This document shows positions 22,938-34,849 of a stretch of DNA of 64,000 nucleotides, one piece after another. Position 1 is the stretch's first letter, and every line of letters starts with the position of its first letter. The translations under genes and the position numbers were made by a program. This stretch comes from Athripsodes cinereus. Taxonomy: Eukaryota; Arthropoda; Insecta; Trichoptera; Leptoceridae. The DNA lies in assembly GCA_947579605.1 (NCBI GenBank), contig OX388305.1, forward strand, positions 22,085,542-22,149,541, written 5' to 3'. The notes under the pieces are model-generated. The model worked only from the letters and a program-made list of their open reading frames with translations, ran no database searches and had not been told where the DNA came from.

Positions 22938-25900
22938 TTTCTCCCTCGTTAAGACATCCTTCCGATACGATAGCTCGTTCTTCATCTTCAGATGTAATAT
23001 CGTCAGACGGAAACTCACGGTATAATTACCGAGGGGTAACCAGAAATTTATGCACAACTCGTGTTGTTAGAAAAGAAAATGATGGCCGACCTTACGTTAA
23101 TATTAAAATTCATTCTGTAATCTGTCTCTCACTATTGGATAGTGGGGCGGTGATATCAATTCTAGGAAAGAATTCTCATGCCCAATTTTTGAATTTAGGA
23201 TATCCTCTTGTACCTTGTGAAACTCGTGTACTCACTGCGGACGGAAATGGTCAATCTGTTTTAGGAACCTTAACGTTACCTGTACAGTATCAGGGTATTG
23301 AAAAATGTATCACGTTTTTAGTTGTTCCATCTATAACGTCATCTTACTTGTTAGGAATTGACTTTTGGAAAAGATTTAATATCTGTCCTGAACTTTTTCC
23401 TGTGTCTGTTTGTACAATACCTCCTGTATTACATTTAAATGCTGTAACCCAAATAGATGAACGTATTTTTTCTGCTGATCTCACTCCTGAACCGCCTGTT
23501 GTAACCAAAGGATTGATTGGTCCGACCAATTTAACCTCGGAACAAGTTGTTATTATCGATGATATCAAGCGATCCTATGAAGATGTTTCATATGAAAAGA
23601 AAGGATTGGGCCGCTTGAAAGGAATTTTCCATAAGATTGAAACCATTGGGGATCCTGTTAGACAAAGACATTACCCTATTCCTCATGCAAAGAAAGAAAT
23701 CATGAACAAAGAAATTGATAAGATGTTACAATTAGGAGTCATAGAACCTGCTTCTTCTTCTTGGCAGTCGCCTGCGTTGATAGTTAATAAAAAGAATGGA
23801 GAACCTCGCTTCTGTTTGGACAGTCGTGGCCTGAACAAAGTAACTAAACCAAACTCGTATTGTCTACCTTGGATTGATCGTATCTTGGACAGTTTGCGTG
23901 ATGCCAAGTTTTTAACTGCTCTGGACCTGTCCAAGGCTTTCTGGCAACTTCCATTATCGCCTGAATCTAAGGAGAAAACCGCCTTCTTCATTGATGGACG
24001 TGGATCTTACCAATTCTCTGTGTGCCCGTTTGGTCTACGTAATATTCCTAGTCACATGCAAATGATTGCTGACAAACTGTTCAGTCACCGCTTTCCCGGT
24101 CGTGTACATTGTTATCTTGACGATATCCTGATTGTAAGTGAAACCTTTGAACAACACTGTAATGACCTAAGACTTGTACAATCTATCTTGAAGGAAAATG
24201 GTCTCACTATCAATATGACTAAGTCCGAATTTTGTAAATCATCTCTGCGTTACTTGGGTTATATTGTAGATGGCGAAGGGCTAAGAACTGATGAAATCAA
24301 AATAGAAGCCATGAAAAAATTTCCCACTCCTACTACCCCGAAACAGGTAAAATCTTTCTTGGGTATGTGTTCTTATTACCGAAAATTCATACAAAACTTC
24401 GCACATATAGCTGCCCCTTTGAGTGCCCTTACGTCTAGAAAAAACAAAAAGTTTGTATGGAACGAAGAAGCTGAAAATGCGTTTCACAGTTTAAAATTAG
24501 CTTTACAATCTGCACCTGTTTTAGTTCAACCTGATTATACGAAAGAATTTTATCTACACACTGACTGTTCGGATCTTGCTATGTCAGGAATTTTGATGCA
24601 AAAACTGGAAGATGGTGAGCATCCGATTGCATATTTTTCACGTAAGCTCACCGGTCCTGAAAGAAATTACTCCATTTGTGAAAAGGAACTGTTGGCAGCT
24701 CTGTGTTCTATAACTCACTTCCGTAATTATTTAGATGGTGTACGTTTTCACTTGATCACTGATAACTCTTCTTTGCAGTGGTTGCACAAGTTACAGAATC
24801 CAACAGGAAGATTAGCTCGCTGGTCGACTCGTTTGAGTGCTTTTGATTTTGATGTAACTCATCGACCAGGTAAATTAAATGTTGTACCTGATTGCCTTAG
24901 TCGTGTGGAAATTGGAACTTTGACGTTGCCTACAGAAATCACTGATACCTGTGATGCAGTGTATAACAAGCTTAAGAAAGGTTGTGAAAATTACCCACAA
25001 GCTTACCCGAATTATCAGATAATAGAAGGAAAATTGTATAGATACACCAAATCGTCTAACACTTTATTGTCACCTCATGAATGGAAATTAGTATTGCCAA
25101 AACTCGATGCTTTAAGAGTAATTCAAGAATATCATTGTAGTGGCGATTCTTGTCATGAAGGTACTTATAAAACGTACAAACATTTACGACGATATTTCTA
25201 TTGGCCAAACATGCATCTTTCAGTCGCTAGATTTGTAAACAGCTGTGAAATCTGTAAAACTCATAAAATTGCTACTTCTGGACCACGTGGTATTATGGGA
25301 AAACCTAAATTGGTGTCCATGCCTTTACAGACTCTATCAATTGATATAATTGGTCCTTTTGTCAAAAGTGTTGAAGGATACGTTTATATATTATCTGTGG
25401 TATGTGTTTTTACTAAGTTTGTTTGGATTTTTCCATTGCGAAAATGTACCTCTGCCATAATTCAGAAATGCCTAGAGGAAAGAATTTTCTTACCATATTC
25501 TGTGCCGAAATGTATTTTATTGGATAATGCCACCTATTTTTGTTCCCGTTCATTCAAATCATTTTTAGAATCGTATGGGATAGAAAAGATTTTGTATTCA
25601 GCATATTATGCTCCACAATCTAATACAGTTGAAAGGTACAATCAAACCATTGGTACCGCTCTTTCGATTTTGGTTGATAATAATCATAGAATTTGGAGTA
25701 AGAAATTACCCATAGTACAAGCCAGTTTGAATAATAATGTATCTTTTGCGACGGGATATTCACCCCATTTTCTTATGCATGGATTTGAAAGCGTGCAACA
25801 TGCTTCATTTTTCAAAAGTTTGAGTTCTAATGTAGATGAAAATCCTTCGGATGAACTGAAGAACTCTTACAAACAGAAATTGGATGTATTGTACGATGTA

Positions 25901-26185
25901 TATAATGAGGTTACTGACATGCTGACTGAATCATATAAAAAATCTGCCTCTCGTTACAATCTTCGTCGAAAACGAGTAGATTATCGTCCTGGTGATGTAA
26001 TCTATCGTAGAAATTTTGTAAAATCCAATGCAGCTGCGGAATTCATGTCTAAATTGGCCCCTCGTTTTGTGAAAAATCGTATTAGGTCAAAGTTGTCAGA
26101 TAACGTGTATCTTTTAGAGTCAATGGATGGTGTTTATAGTGGAAAGTTTCACGTGAAGGATATTCTGAAAGATGAAAAGTATTGA
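22934..26185 (+). CDS. pol: Pol polyprotein (PR-RT-RNase H-IN), made by -1 frameshift
   Basis: About 1083 residues read in the -1 frame from the gag end. The region needs no start codon of its own. Order: aspartic protease with LLDSGA (DSG at 23138); reverse transcriptase with LDLSKAF (first Asp 23924) and YLDDIL (24113-24130); RNase H with HTDCSD (Asp 24563); integrase with an HHCC-type zinc region (~25130-25270) and catalytic D 25343, D 25523, E 25631, the last two exactly 35 residues apart. The C-terminus (KLAPRFVKNRI...) resembles a worn GPY/F module, and I see no chromodomain. It processes Gag, copies RNA to cDNA and inserts it. All catalytic residues are present, so the copy may be active. 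One RT oddity is GLRNIPSH where GLKNAP is common in relatives. Confidence 0.95.
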   Translation, partial: LISPSLRHPSDTIARSSSSDVISSDGNSRYNYRGVTRNLCTTRVVRKENDGRPYVNIKIHSVICLSLLDSGAVISILGKNSHAQFLNLGYPLVPCETRVLTADGNGQSVLGTLTLPVQYQGIEKCITFLVVPSITSSYLLGIDFWKRFNICPELFPVSVCTIPPVLHLNAVTQIDERIFSADLTPEPPVVTKGLIGPTNLTSEQVVIIDDIKRSYEDVSYEKKGLGRLKGIFHKIETIGDPVRQRHYPIPHAKKEIMNKEIDKMLQLGVIEPASSSWQSPALIVNKKNGEPRFCLDSRGLNKVTKPNSYCLPWIDRILDSLRDAKFLTALDLSKAFWQLPLSPESKEKTAFFIDGRGSYQFSVCPFGLRNIPSHMQMIADKLFSHRFPGRVHCYLDDILIVSETFEQHCNDLRLVQSILKENGLTINMTKSEFCKSSLRYLGYIVDGEGLRTDEIKIEAMKKFPTPTTPKQVKSFLGMCSYYRKFIQNFAHIAAPLSALTSRKNKKFVWNEEAENAFHSLKLALQSAPVLVQPDYTKEFYLHTDCSDLAMSGILMQKLEDGEHPIAYFSRKLTGPERNYSICEKELLAALCSITHFRNYLDGVRFHLITDNSSLQWLHKLQNPTGRLARWSTRLSAFDFDVTHRPGKLNVVPDCLSRVEIGTLTLPTEITDTCDAVYNKLKKGCENYPQAYPNYQIIEGKLYRYTKSSNTLLSPHEWKLVLPKLDALRVIQEYHCSGDSCHEGTYKTYKHLRRYFYWPNMHLSVARFVNSCEICKTHKIATSGPRGIMGKPKLVSMPLQTLSIDIIGPFVKSVEGYVYILSVVCVFTKFVWIFPLRKCTSAIIQKCLEERIFLPYSVPKCILLDNATYFCSRSFKSFLESYGIEKILYSAYYAPQSNTVERYNQTIGTALSILVDNNHRIWSKKLPIVQASLNNNVSFATGYSPHFLMHGFESVQHASFFKSLSSNVDENPSDELKNSYKQKLDVLYDVYNEVTDMLTESYKKSASRYNLRRKRVDYRPGDVIYRRNFVKSNAAAEFMSKLAPRFVKNRIRSKLSDNVYLLESMDGVYSGKFHVKDILKDEKY

Positions 26186-27775
26186 ATATCCCTGTTATGT
26201 ATTGTGACTTATGCAAATTTTAGTATAAATAAAATATTATATGTAGCGAATTGTGTGTTGTATCGTCTTGTTGAGGAATGGAATGTAAAGTACAATGGAG
26301 TAGACATAGGTACAAGCGCCAACGACACTGGTCCATGGATTATATAATGATGACAATTATCGATTAAATATAAATTCCTCGAACCCTTCATTTTCTATCC
26401 TGTCTTTCGATATTGGTGACAATTGTATGTAGTATGATGTATGCATGTGAGTGTGACTGTGTGAGCCCTGAATGAGGAATTATAGTTGATGTATGTAGTA
26501 TGATGAATGAAAAATATCGAATACCCCAGACAGAGATTCTCTTTAATAATACCCCCCACAAATGTTGTAGTCTTCTGTCGTCATTGTGTATACTTTGTGT
26601 CCACATCGATATCGTTTTGTAAGTGGAGCCCTTGTAAAATTTTAATACTCATATTGTATATATATGGAATGTCGTATGATGTATAGCAGTAGACGTCCTG
26701 GCTGTACATTATATGAGACAAGCGTATGTGTAAATTGTATTGTTCGCATTTATATTGTAAAATTAAATTGAAATTTTTATGGTTATAGAGTCCTACGAGG
26801 AATGCCTCTGTGGTTGTAATTGAAAAGAAAAATACTGACCTAATCCGTATGTACGAGCGCGAATTAGAGTCTAAACGTATATTGATCAAAGCCGTGAGAA
26901 TATTATGTGACCATATGTATATGAAAATCGTTATATGTAAATATTTATTTTGTTCTTATAATGTCTTGCTATATGATTCGTCTATAGTACATGACGTATG
27001 TTATATTTAATTGTGAGTGTCTTTCATATCGGATGGGTAAACACGTATAAAATGAGACATCTCTAACTTGTATGTATATTAAATTCTTCGTAATATTAAT
27101 GTTGTGTAAAGCCGCGAACTACTAATGCCGGAACTCTTGTGTCGGTACATTGTGCGTGCGTGGTGGTTATAGACCAACTACTCTTGTCGTTGGATATTTC
27201 TACTTTAAATAGACTATCCGATTTTATTATAATTATTAGTATGTATATATCCCATTAGCTACGGAACCTCATACACATATATTGTAAATTTTATTGATAT
27301 ATTGTACATGTTATTAATATAAGGTAATTGTTATATAAATGTTATAAAGAATGTTGAATGTTGTAATTGTTGTTATTATTTAATTATGTTTGCTTAGGAG
27401 CCCTGTCTTATAAATAATATAGAGTTACTTGAGTGAAGTGAAATTTAACTGGAGGAAATATCAGTGCGCCAAAATTCCTTCAGCATGGCCTGTAATCGCG
27501 TGTGTTTAAAATAAGTAAATGTTGGGCTATAGGATTGTTGCTTATTTATAAGAAAATTTAATTGTTGTTTGATATGTATGTAGTATTCATAGTGTTGTCC
27601 CTTTCTATATGTAATAATATGTCGCGTCACTTACGGATGAGAGGGGCGTGTCTTTGACGGGACGGGCGGAGCAAGGAGGACGTACTATCTCTTGTATATA
27701 ACCAGTGGTTCTCAACTTTTTTCTTTTTTTAACTTTACGTCTCTTTGAAAATTTGTCATTTCACTTCAAATTTTC
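26186..27775 (+). other. 3' non-coding region of the gypsy element
   Basis: This is 1.6 kb between the pol stop and the purine tract with no frame that looks coding, so no envelope gene. Near its end, CAGTGGTTCTCAAC (27703) resembles a hAT transposon terminus, but no partner end is visible. An 11-bp stem (27744-27754 with 27768-27778, 13-nt loop) lies directly before and into the purine tract. Confidence 0.6.
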
Positions 27776-27798
27776 AAAAAGGGGGCGCAGACGGAGAA
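27776..27798 (+). other. Polypurine tract
   Basis: AAAAAGGGGG followed by a mostly purine stretch up to the base before the 3' LTR. This is the usual plus-strand primer position in LTR elements. Confidence 0.8.
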
Positions 27799-30254
27799 TG
27801 CTACGCATTAAAATATTCAACGCGTAATACGTTCATATCCACTGCTATACCAATAATTCGTAGTTGTCCTTTGTCGTCACTCAATAATAAATAATAATAT
27901 TATTATATTTTCTCTACACCTTGTCGGTAATCCTCGGGTATCCTCGTGCATACGAATGGTGCACTCATCACCACTATCACGTGATGTCCATGGAATGTTC
28001 TTTTTTTGTAACGTCTTTTCGAAGTCCGTTATGACAAACAGTTTCTCCTTTACGATGGGTTAGACCACACGTATGGGGTGGCCCAGTGCCCACTCTGTTC
28101 TCGCGGCGGACAGTCATCGTAGTAATTACGACAAGTTAATAGTATTGTTAGATAATTAGAGGCAATCTTCATAACAGTGTAATGATCAATCTTGTTGTCT
28201 TCCTGCGTTCATAAAATAATTCTTGTTGTGTGCCGTGTAATAATGTACTTTAGAACAACCTGTGTCAATTGTTATGCGCGTGGACGGATTTACCGCCAAC
28301 ATTAGTGTACCCTAAAACCGTTCTTATTAATAATCAATAGTAATCAATAAACCAAATAATATCGTGAACAGGCTTGAGTATCCTGTGAGTCATATAGATT
28401 CCGTTGTCGAAGTGATATTAAGATAACATTTGGGAGTTTTTTTTGAGTGATGTAGCATTTGTATGATTTTGGGCGTGGTTGTTGCAATTGCCGCCATTTT
28501 TCATATCCGTGTGAAATAAGATAATCCCTTGTTTCTGATCAACTTTTCATTGTTAGGATTCATAAAGGAATCACTTAAACAATTCTTTATACTTGCTCAG
28601 TGTTATAAATTTAACTAAAACAAGAATGGGTTCCGAAGGAACGAATACATCTTCAACGCGAGAGTCTGTATATTGCGCATCAGTAGTTTATCAATGAACA
28701 CTCATTCTTATGAGAACGTGAAGATCCTCTCTTAACTTTTCTGGTTACGACCCTTGTTATGAGAGTGATTAAATGACCACCCGTATATGCTTGGACAGAC
28801 TATGGAAATAGTGACGCCTTATTCCTTTGGCACTGAGAATAGTGTTGAAACGTAAATTATTTCTCTTATCACTTGTGAAGTGGCGATCTCTTCGTCCTGA
28901 GGACAGGATCTGTCTGATTCTGACATCACCGCACTCCTGTACGTCCTAGAGTATAACCAGCGACCGCCATAGAATCATCAGGGTATGTTTCTTTCATGAT
29001 CCTGCCATCTCCCGTCTATGAGTGCCAAAATACGTTAACAATAACATACTTGTCTTTGTGTTATTCTTATCCAGCTCGCCAGTCTATCTGTAAGTGACAA
29101 TATTACTACTGTATATGATGTATATATATTGATAATTTATTCATAACTAAGTTCATATAATCGTTGAACTATCTATATATTAATTTCCTTTGTGTAATAA
29201 TATAAGATCTTGAGTATGAATGAAGAATGAATGATTCCCATTTCATGTTATAGACCCCACGATAATCCAGGTATTGATTTATATTTGTAATACCAAGGTT
29301 GGTGTCTTTTAATAATTACCATTGTGTGTTTTACTGTCTCTATCCAAATATGGCAATACTTTCATACTTTTGCGTATTGTATGGAATAGTATTCCCTACA
29401 GATTTACTTTGAAAGTAACTGTATTGTTATGTAATGTATATGTTTACACAATAAATGTAAATCACTTACCATCCGATATCTTTCTATTGAAATTCATTTT
29501 GTATACCCATCAGTAGATTCAATACTCTTAATAATACTAAAGTACATATCTCCGTCTCCGTGTATATAATCTTCCAATAACCTAGTATATACTCGGAGTA
29601 GTTATGTAACAAAGGTTCGAATCCTTGGCCAACCATTGGGAGGAAGACCATATTATCTCACTATGAAGGCAACCAAGAGCTAAATGAAAGGCTCCATTGA
29701 TGGAAATAATATATCCACTTTCTTGGAAAGGTCTAATGTACTTTTTGATAATCTTAGTTTCACATGATATATATATATAATTTTGTTGTTTACATGGATG
29801 TACCTATATATTTACCTTGATACATAATATGAAGATTCTATTCAATAAGTTATAAATGGTATACTGAAGGAGTAAGGTGTTCCTGGTAACCTGACTGCTT
29901 GTGGACTTAAGGGTAAGCATGACACAGAGGCCTCTCTCGCCCAGAGCCAAGTAAAAGGGCCCCATACACTTGTAAGAAACCCCTAGACATAAACACGAGT
30001 ATAGACCTTTTACTTCTTAATATCTTTAGACTACTTAACGAGCATATAGACCTATATTTATAACAGTATTACTCTACAGAATATGTATTTTGCTTCTTAT
30101 AGTTCAGTTTGAAACCTTGTTCATTGTTCTAATTTTGCTTTTGTAATAAATTGTGTGTTCGACCGTTGGACGAAGCATAATTTACTTGTTATGTGAGAGC
30201 GTGGTTAATGGAAACCACACACGTAGCAATTTGATTGCACGTCCTCACGTAGCA
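27799..30254 (+). repeat. 3' LTR (2456 bp)
   Basis: It matches the 5' LTR along its whole length, starting TGCTACG and ending CGTAGCA. The lack of visible differences argues for recent integration. Confidence 0.95.
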
Positions 30255-30258
30255 ACTG
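30255..30258. repeat. Target site duplication ACTG (right)
   Basis: It pairs with ACTG at 18561-18564. Confidence 0.85.
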
Positions 30259-31871
30259 CATGCTTATTGTATACCAGTAATACTTAATTGCGTTGGATAA
30301 ACCTAAAGAACACATAAATGTAAATATAATAGAGATGAGGCACGCATTTCATTGTGTATGTCAAAATTGATCAATAACAAATTTATAAGAAACACTTGAA
30401 GGTATTTAAATGCAATATAATTTGGTGATGGCTAATACCTGCATAAGAAAATATGTATGGTATATTTGCGGACGTGCTTCGCTGTTGTAATTAGCGGCAA
30501 ATGGCATGTTATTATTTGGGAACAAGGCAATAGAAAATTTACGACAAGGTTCACTCGGTTACTTATCGTATATGTACTTGCACAAGATAAAATCTTATGT
30601 AAATGTGTAAAAATCACTACCAAACCAGGCATGTAACCCAGAAAGCCTACAAGTATATTGCGTCGTATTTTAACCTTTGAACCAACGAAGACAATAAAAT
30701 ATAGTAATTTATAGATTTTTTATTAGATATGCTTAGTAAAAAAGTGTACGTAAATAACAATAAAACGATACTATTTTAATATAAGTATAGAGTTTACAAC
30801 CTATTATGTTAAAATATATGCGTATTATCTGCCCACATTTAACGCTTACGTATTGGAAAAAGTACTTTTGTATACTATGTATTTTATTGTCTAAAGAGAA
30901 TCTCCAATAATTATATAATGTGATATGTCTTAGAAGGTTTTAACTTCATAACATGTTAGTATAACAAATGGAGCCTTTTAGTCTATATAGGCGAATCGCG
31001 CAATTGCCTAGGGCGCTGAATGCTTCAAGATTAAAAAAATTGAGGGAGAGGATTGGGGTGTATAAACTAACAGAATAATAAAATTTTGAATGGTAATGAT
31101 TCAACTTATATAAGATATGCATCATCAATTTTTTGTCAATTTTCAAACTTGGTAGTTTTAAGTATTAAAATTAGATATATGTAGTTGTAGTTAGTATTCT
31201 TCAAGAATAATATTAAATTTTTTAGAAGACATCAAACGTCAGAAAGAGTATAAAAACTCAATATTGCTTACATTAGAATAAGAGAATTAACCTTTTTAAA
31301 TGTTTTTATTATCTTTATTTTCAATGTCTCGGCCATGGTGCAAAGTTTACTTTAGCCAGCACTAAAATATTATAATATTATATCATCAAGAATATCACAA
31401 TACCATTTTATTCAACTGGCTTTGTCATTTAAGAGATAAGTTAAGAATATTCCATTACAAAAGTTACGTCTTTCAAAATGATACCTACATTGCTAGGATA
31501 TCAAAATAATAATAATAATATAATCAAAAGAAGACGAACGAGATAGAAAACAAAAGATAAACGACTCAACAATAATAATAATAATAAAAACAATGATATC
31601 CTATTTCACTTGTTTCGTATATTATTGTATTTCAACAAACGACAAAACAAAAGAGGATCAACGTTTGATATATATGTACATACAGAGCATATCAGACACC
31701 GATTGTTAACCGTAATGAAGAAAAAGAAGACCTCAGTATGCATCAAATTAACTTTCCAAATGTTTTACTCAAATCACATCACTTCTGAATCACTTGCATA
31801 TTTTAATTTTTTTTAAGGTGAATAATTTTTTTTTATCCTTTTATTTAAGTACCTACCCAGATTTTCATTCT
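30259..31871. other. AT-rich stretch
   Basis: No coding signal. AAT trinucleotide runs occur near 31508-31520 and 31570-31587. The patch CTAGGGCGCTGAATGCTTC near 31010 looks like an old dispersed repeat. Confidence 0.3.
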
Positions 31872-31950
31872 CAGTGTCAGTATGCCATCCATCCAAAATG
31901 TCTTATTTTTATGTCACAAAAGAAGCAGCTTACATATTCATTGCATGAGT
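31872..31950 (+). repeat. Family A dispersed repeat, fragment
   Basis: CAGTATGCCATCCATCC, then AATGTCTTATTTTT and a worn GCAGCTTACATATTCATTG block. Confidence 0.45.
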
Positions 31951-32070
31951 TATTTCAATTGTTATCTTACTTATTTTTTTTTTTTTTTAAAAGATGTATC
32001 AGTGTCTTTGTTATAAACCCAAATACAACCTTATACAATTTGTAAGGAGATTCATGGACACTGGCCGTTC

Positions 32071-32266
32071 AATATTTTTAAATGTTTTAATAAATCACAC
32101 GAAACCAAATGGTTCACATTGAGAAGCTAAGTTCTACTATTGCCCTAGTTCGGCTATCCACGTTGTCGAATATTTTTAAATGTTTTAATAAATCACACGA
32201 AACCAAATGGTTCACATTGAGGAGCTAAGTTCTACTATTGCCCTAGTTCGGCTATCCACGTTGTCG
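32071..32266. repeat. Tandem duplication of 98 bp
   Basis: 32071-32168 and 32169-32266 are the same sequence with one visible difference (GAGAAG versus GAGGAG). The unit runs from AATATTTTTAAATG to CACGTTGTCG. Confidence 0.95.
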
Positions 32267-34726
32267 CAAACACCCTGCATATTTCCATACAATTATTATA
32301 TAGATAAAAAAATAATAGGTACAGCTTCAACAACGAAAAGAACAAAAAATAATACATTAAATTACTAATATTACAACAACAAGTAAAAGTACTTATTATA
32401 ATACAATACAATTAAATGTATTATACAATAAAAGTCCTATTAAATTTCACGGTAATTAATCAAATTGAAGTAAGTATTTTATTTATGAGACGACCTTTTT
32501 CTCCTTCAAAGGTTAACAACGTGAAGTTAGAACGTAGACATTATTGTAATGAGTGACACTTTACAGATAAATACTTTATTGCTATATCATAATTATATAG
32601 ATCTTTATGTAATGCGTACTAATAAAAAGTAAAAACGTAGGTGTATTATTGTCTATGGTTTAGAGAACAGGTGAATTATGTCTAATATTGACAAACAAAA
32701 TGTTGATTCTTCAGTTCATAGTTTTCGTGAGTTGCGCAAACGGCCAAGGCACTACAAGCTTTGATAATGATTTAGATAAAATGTATACGATATCATATAG
32801 AAAATAACATAATAATATTATGTTCCTATGGAAAATTCACACAGATCGAAAATGTGTATGGTGATAACCGGGTGTGTGGTGGGTCTCTCATCAAAAAATC
32901 GAAAATATCTCACATTAATAATAATAAAAATCTTTGTTGCACAAAAAAACAACAGTAGAAAAAACATGACGACATTTTTACTAAAAAATTCAATTTGTGC
33001 AATGGAAGAGTTTATCACAGAAGCGAGATATTTTCCAATTAACCTAAATTAGATATTCATCTTGTATTATGGATACTAACACGACGATACACTCATAAAC
33101 AATGCACTTAACACATATATGCATGTAACGCTCAGGCCCAGAACAATTGGAAAAAGGTAATTTTTCATTATTATCAAAGACAAAATATTGTCCTCAATTC
33201 AGAGTTTCAATTTTTAATGGCAAGGTGAGGATGATTTGCATTTTAGCAGGCTATTCTACTTAATACAGATATCGTGGTTACACAATATTAAAGATAAATA
33301 AATAGAAAAAATATTAGTAAAATCCACTGATTCACACTAATTTTGATACAAAATTGATTTTTGAAGCCCCCAAGAGTTGACATATTATAAATGGCTGCTT
33401 TAAACCATTATTTGATAACATTTTATACTTAAAACTTATTGGAAAACCTTATCAAAATAATATTTTTTATCAATAAAAAATACAAGTAATCTGAGTAATA
33501 TAACTAACTGTTAATGTGGCTGAAAAAGTTAAATACCTAAGCATGTAGGCAGGTCCTTATTTATTCAAAATAGTACCTAATTGCCTTTTTTGCTCTACCC
33601 ACACGTCATGTGTACGTTGAAAATTACTCCCACCTATATACTATGTTTCTATAAACGAAATTCTAAGACTTTGGAAAAAAAACATTACTATACGATATGA
33701 CAAAAAATCATATTATATACACCCATACTTTTTGTAGAATATGCCATGAATGATGTAGTCTGCAAAAGTATCGTACGAGACAAAAAAATGTTCTATGCTA
33801 TTTACAAAAATGTGAGGCTTTGAATAGGCACTATAAATATTATTATTATTATTGAAAAGACATCATTTATTCTACTGGGACTATTACAGCTTTCAGATAA
33901 TGAGAAAATACTTTCAGAAAATACCTATTAGAGGTATGCCACTCATTTCAAAAATACTGTTTTAATCGGATACTCGTAGTAATCTGCACATCTATTACAT
34001 GCAGTTTGTACATTGGCTAATCCACTTGTGATTGATTATATAAATAGATACACATTTCTAGACAAAAAATTAAATAAGCAAAACAAGTTAAACTAATTGA
34101 AGTAAAAATAATCAATTTCCGTGGAAGAGCTACTAAAGTGTGTTATTTTTACAAATTTTAAACGATCCTTCATTAAGTAATCGACAAAATTAACTAAATA
34201 AAAATTAAATGTTGAAAAATATTATTCGTGATAAAATAATGCTTGATATAATATATTAAAAAATTTAATGATAGCGGAGAGATAAAATAAAGAGTTCAAA
34301 ATGTCGGGCAGACAGCCTGCTCAGAAAACAACGTAACAACATTTATAACCTTTTTACCTACATTATTATTTTTATTACTTAAATATTATTATTGTACTGT
34401 ATATGTATTCATATTATTATCCAAGAAACGGAGAGTTCACAATATTAAATGACGTGTGAAAGATGAGACGTGAGATCCCAAGAACCCACTTTACTAAACA
34501 TCTTCTTAGCCACGTATGCATCCTCCTTTGTAATATTTTTAGTACTTGTAGGCAATCCTCTATAGCCTTAACTGCTCTTGTTGGTATCTATGATATGGGT
34601 ATCTACCCATAGACTTTGAAGAGTTCCGAGGTACCTCTTCAAACGAACAATTTATTTGGATACGTGTATTTACTTTTTTATTGTTTCTTCTTAACAAGGA
34701 CAGGTACGTAATGGAAATTAATGTCA
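32267..34726. other. Long AT-rich stretch
   Basis: A worn copy of the fold-back family lies at 33009-33050 (GAGTTTATCACAGAAGCGAG). A segment at 34440-34640 is less AT-rich and has a ~50-codon open stretch on the minus strand that I cannot assign. Nothing else is recognised. Confidence 0.3.
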
Positions 34727-34849
34727 GATTGACAATGTCCTCATAAGACGAAAGACGTCTCTCTCACAAATTAAATCATTAGTAGAATAAAACGCTTGTT
34801 TTGTTTATTTCGATATGGAATTCTACTACCTAAACACCGACACAGTGAA
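34727..34849. repeat. Second copy of the ~123-bp repeat, inverted
   Basis: This is the reverse complement of 17784-17906 with a handful of changes (e.g. CTCTCTCACAAATTAAATCA in place of CTCTCTCGTAAATTCAATCA). It has one arm only, so the ancestral unit was not a hairpin. Confidence 0.85.

Larger units (their letters stand above)
18565..30254 (+). mobile_element. Complete Ty3/gypsy LTR retrotransposon (11.7 kb)
   Basis: All parts are in order: 5' LTR, candidate primer site, gag, pol (protease, reverse transcriptase, RNase H, integrase), purine tract, 3' LTR, with ACTG duplicated at the target. Protease-RT-RNase H-integrase order places it in Ty3/gypsy (Metaviridae) and not Copia. Apparently identical LTRs, no indel between them and open frames imply a recent insertion. 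No envelope-like frame is present. The clade within Metaviridae is not assigned. Confidence 0.95.

Noticed and set aside
34440..34640. Minus-strand stretch of ~50 codons (KAIEDCLQVLKILQRR...)
   Set aside because: No start, splice sites or recognised domain; could be chance.
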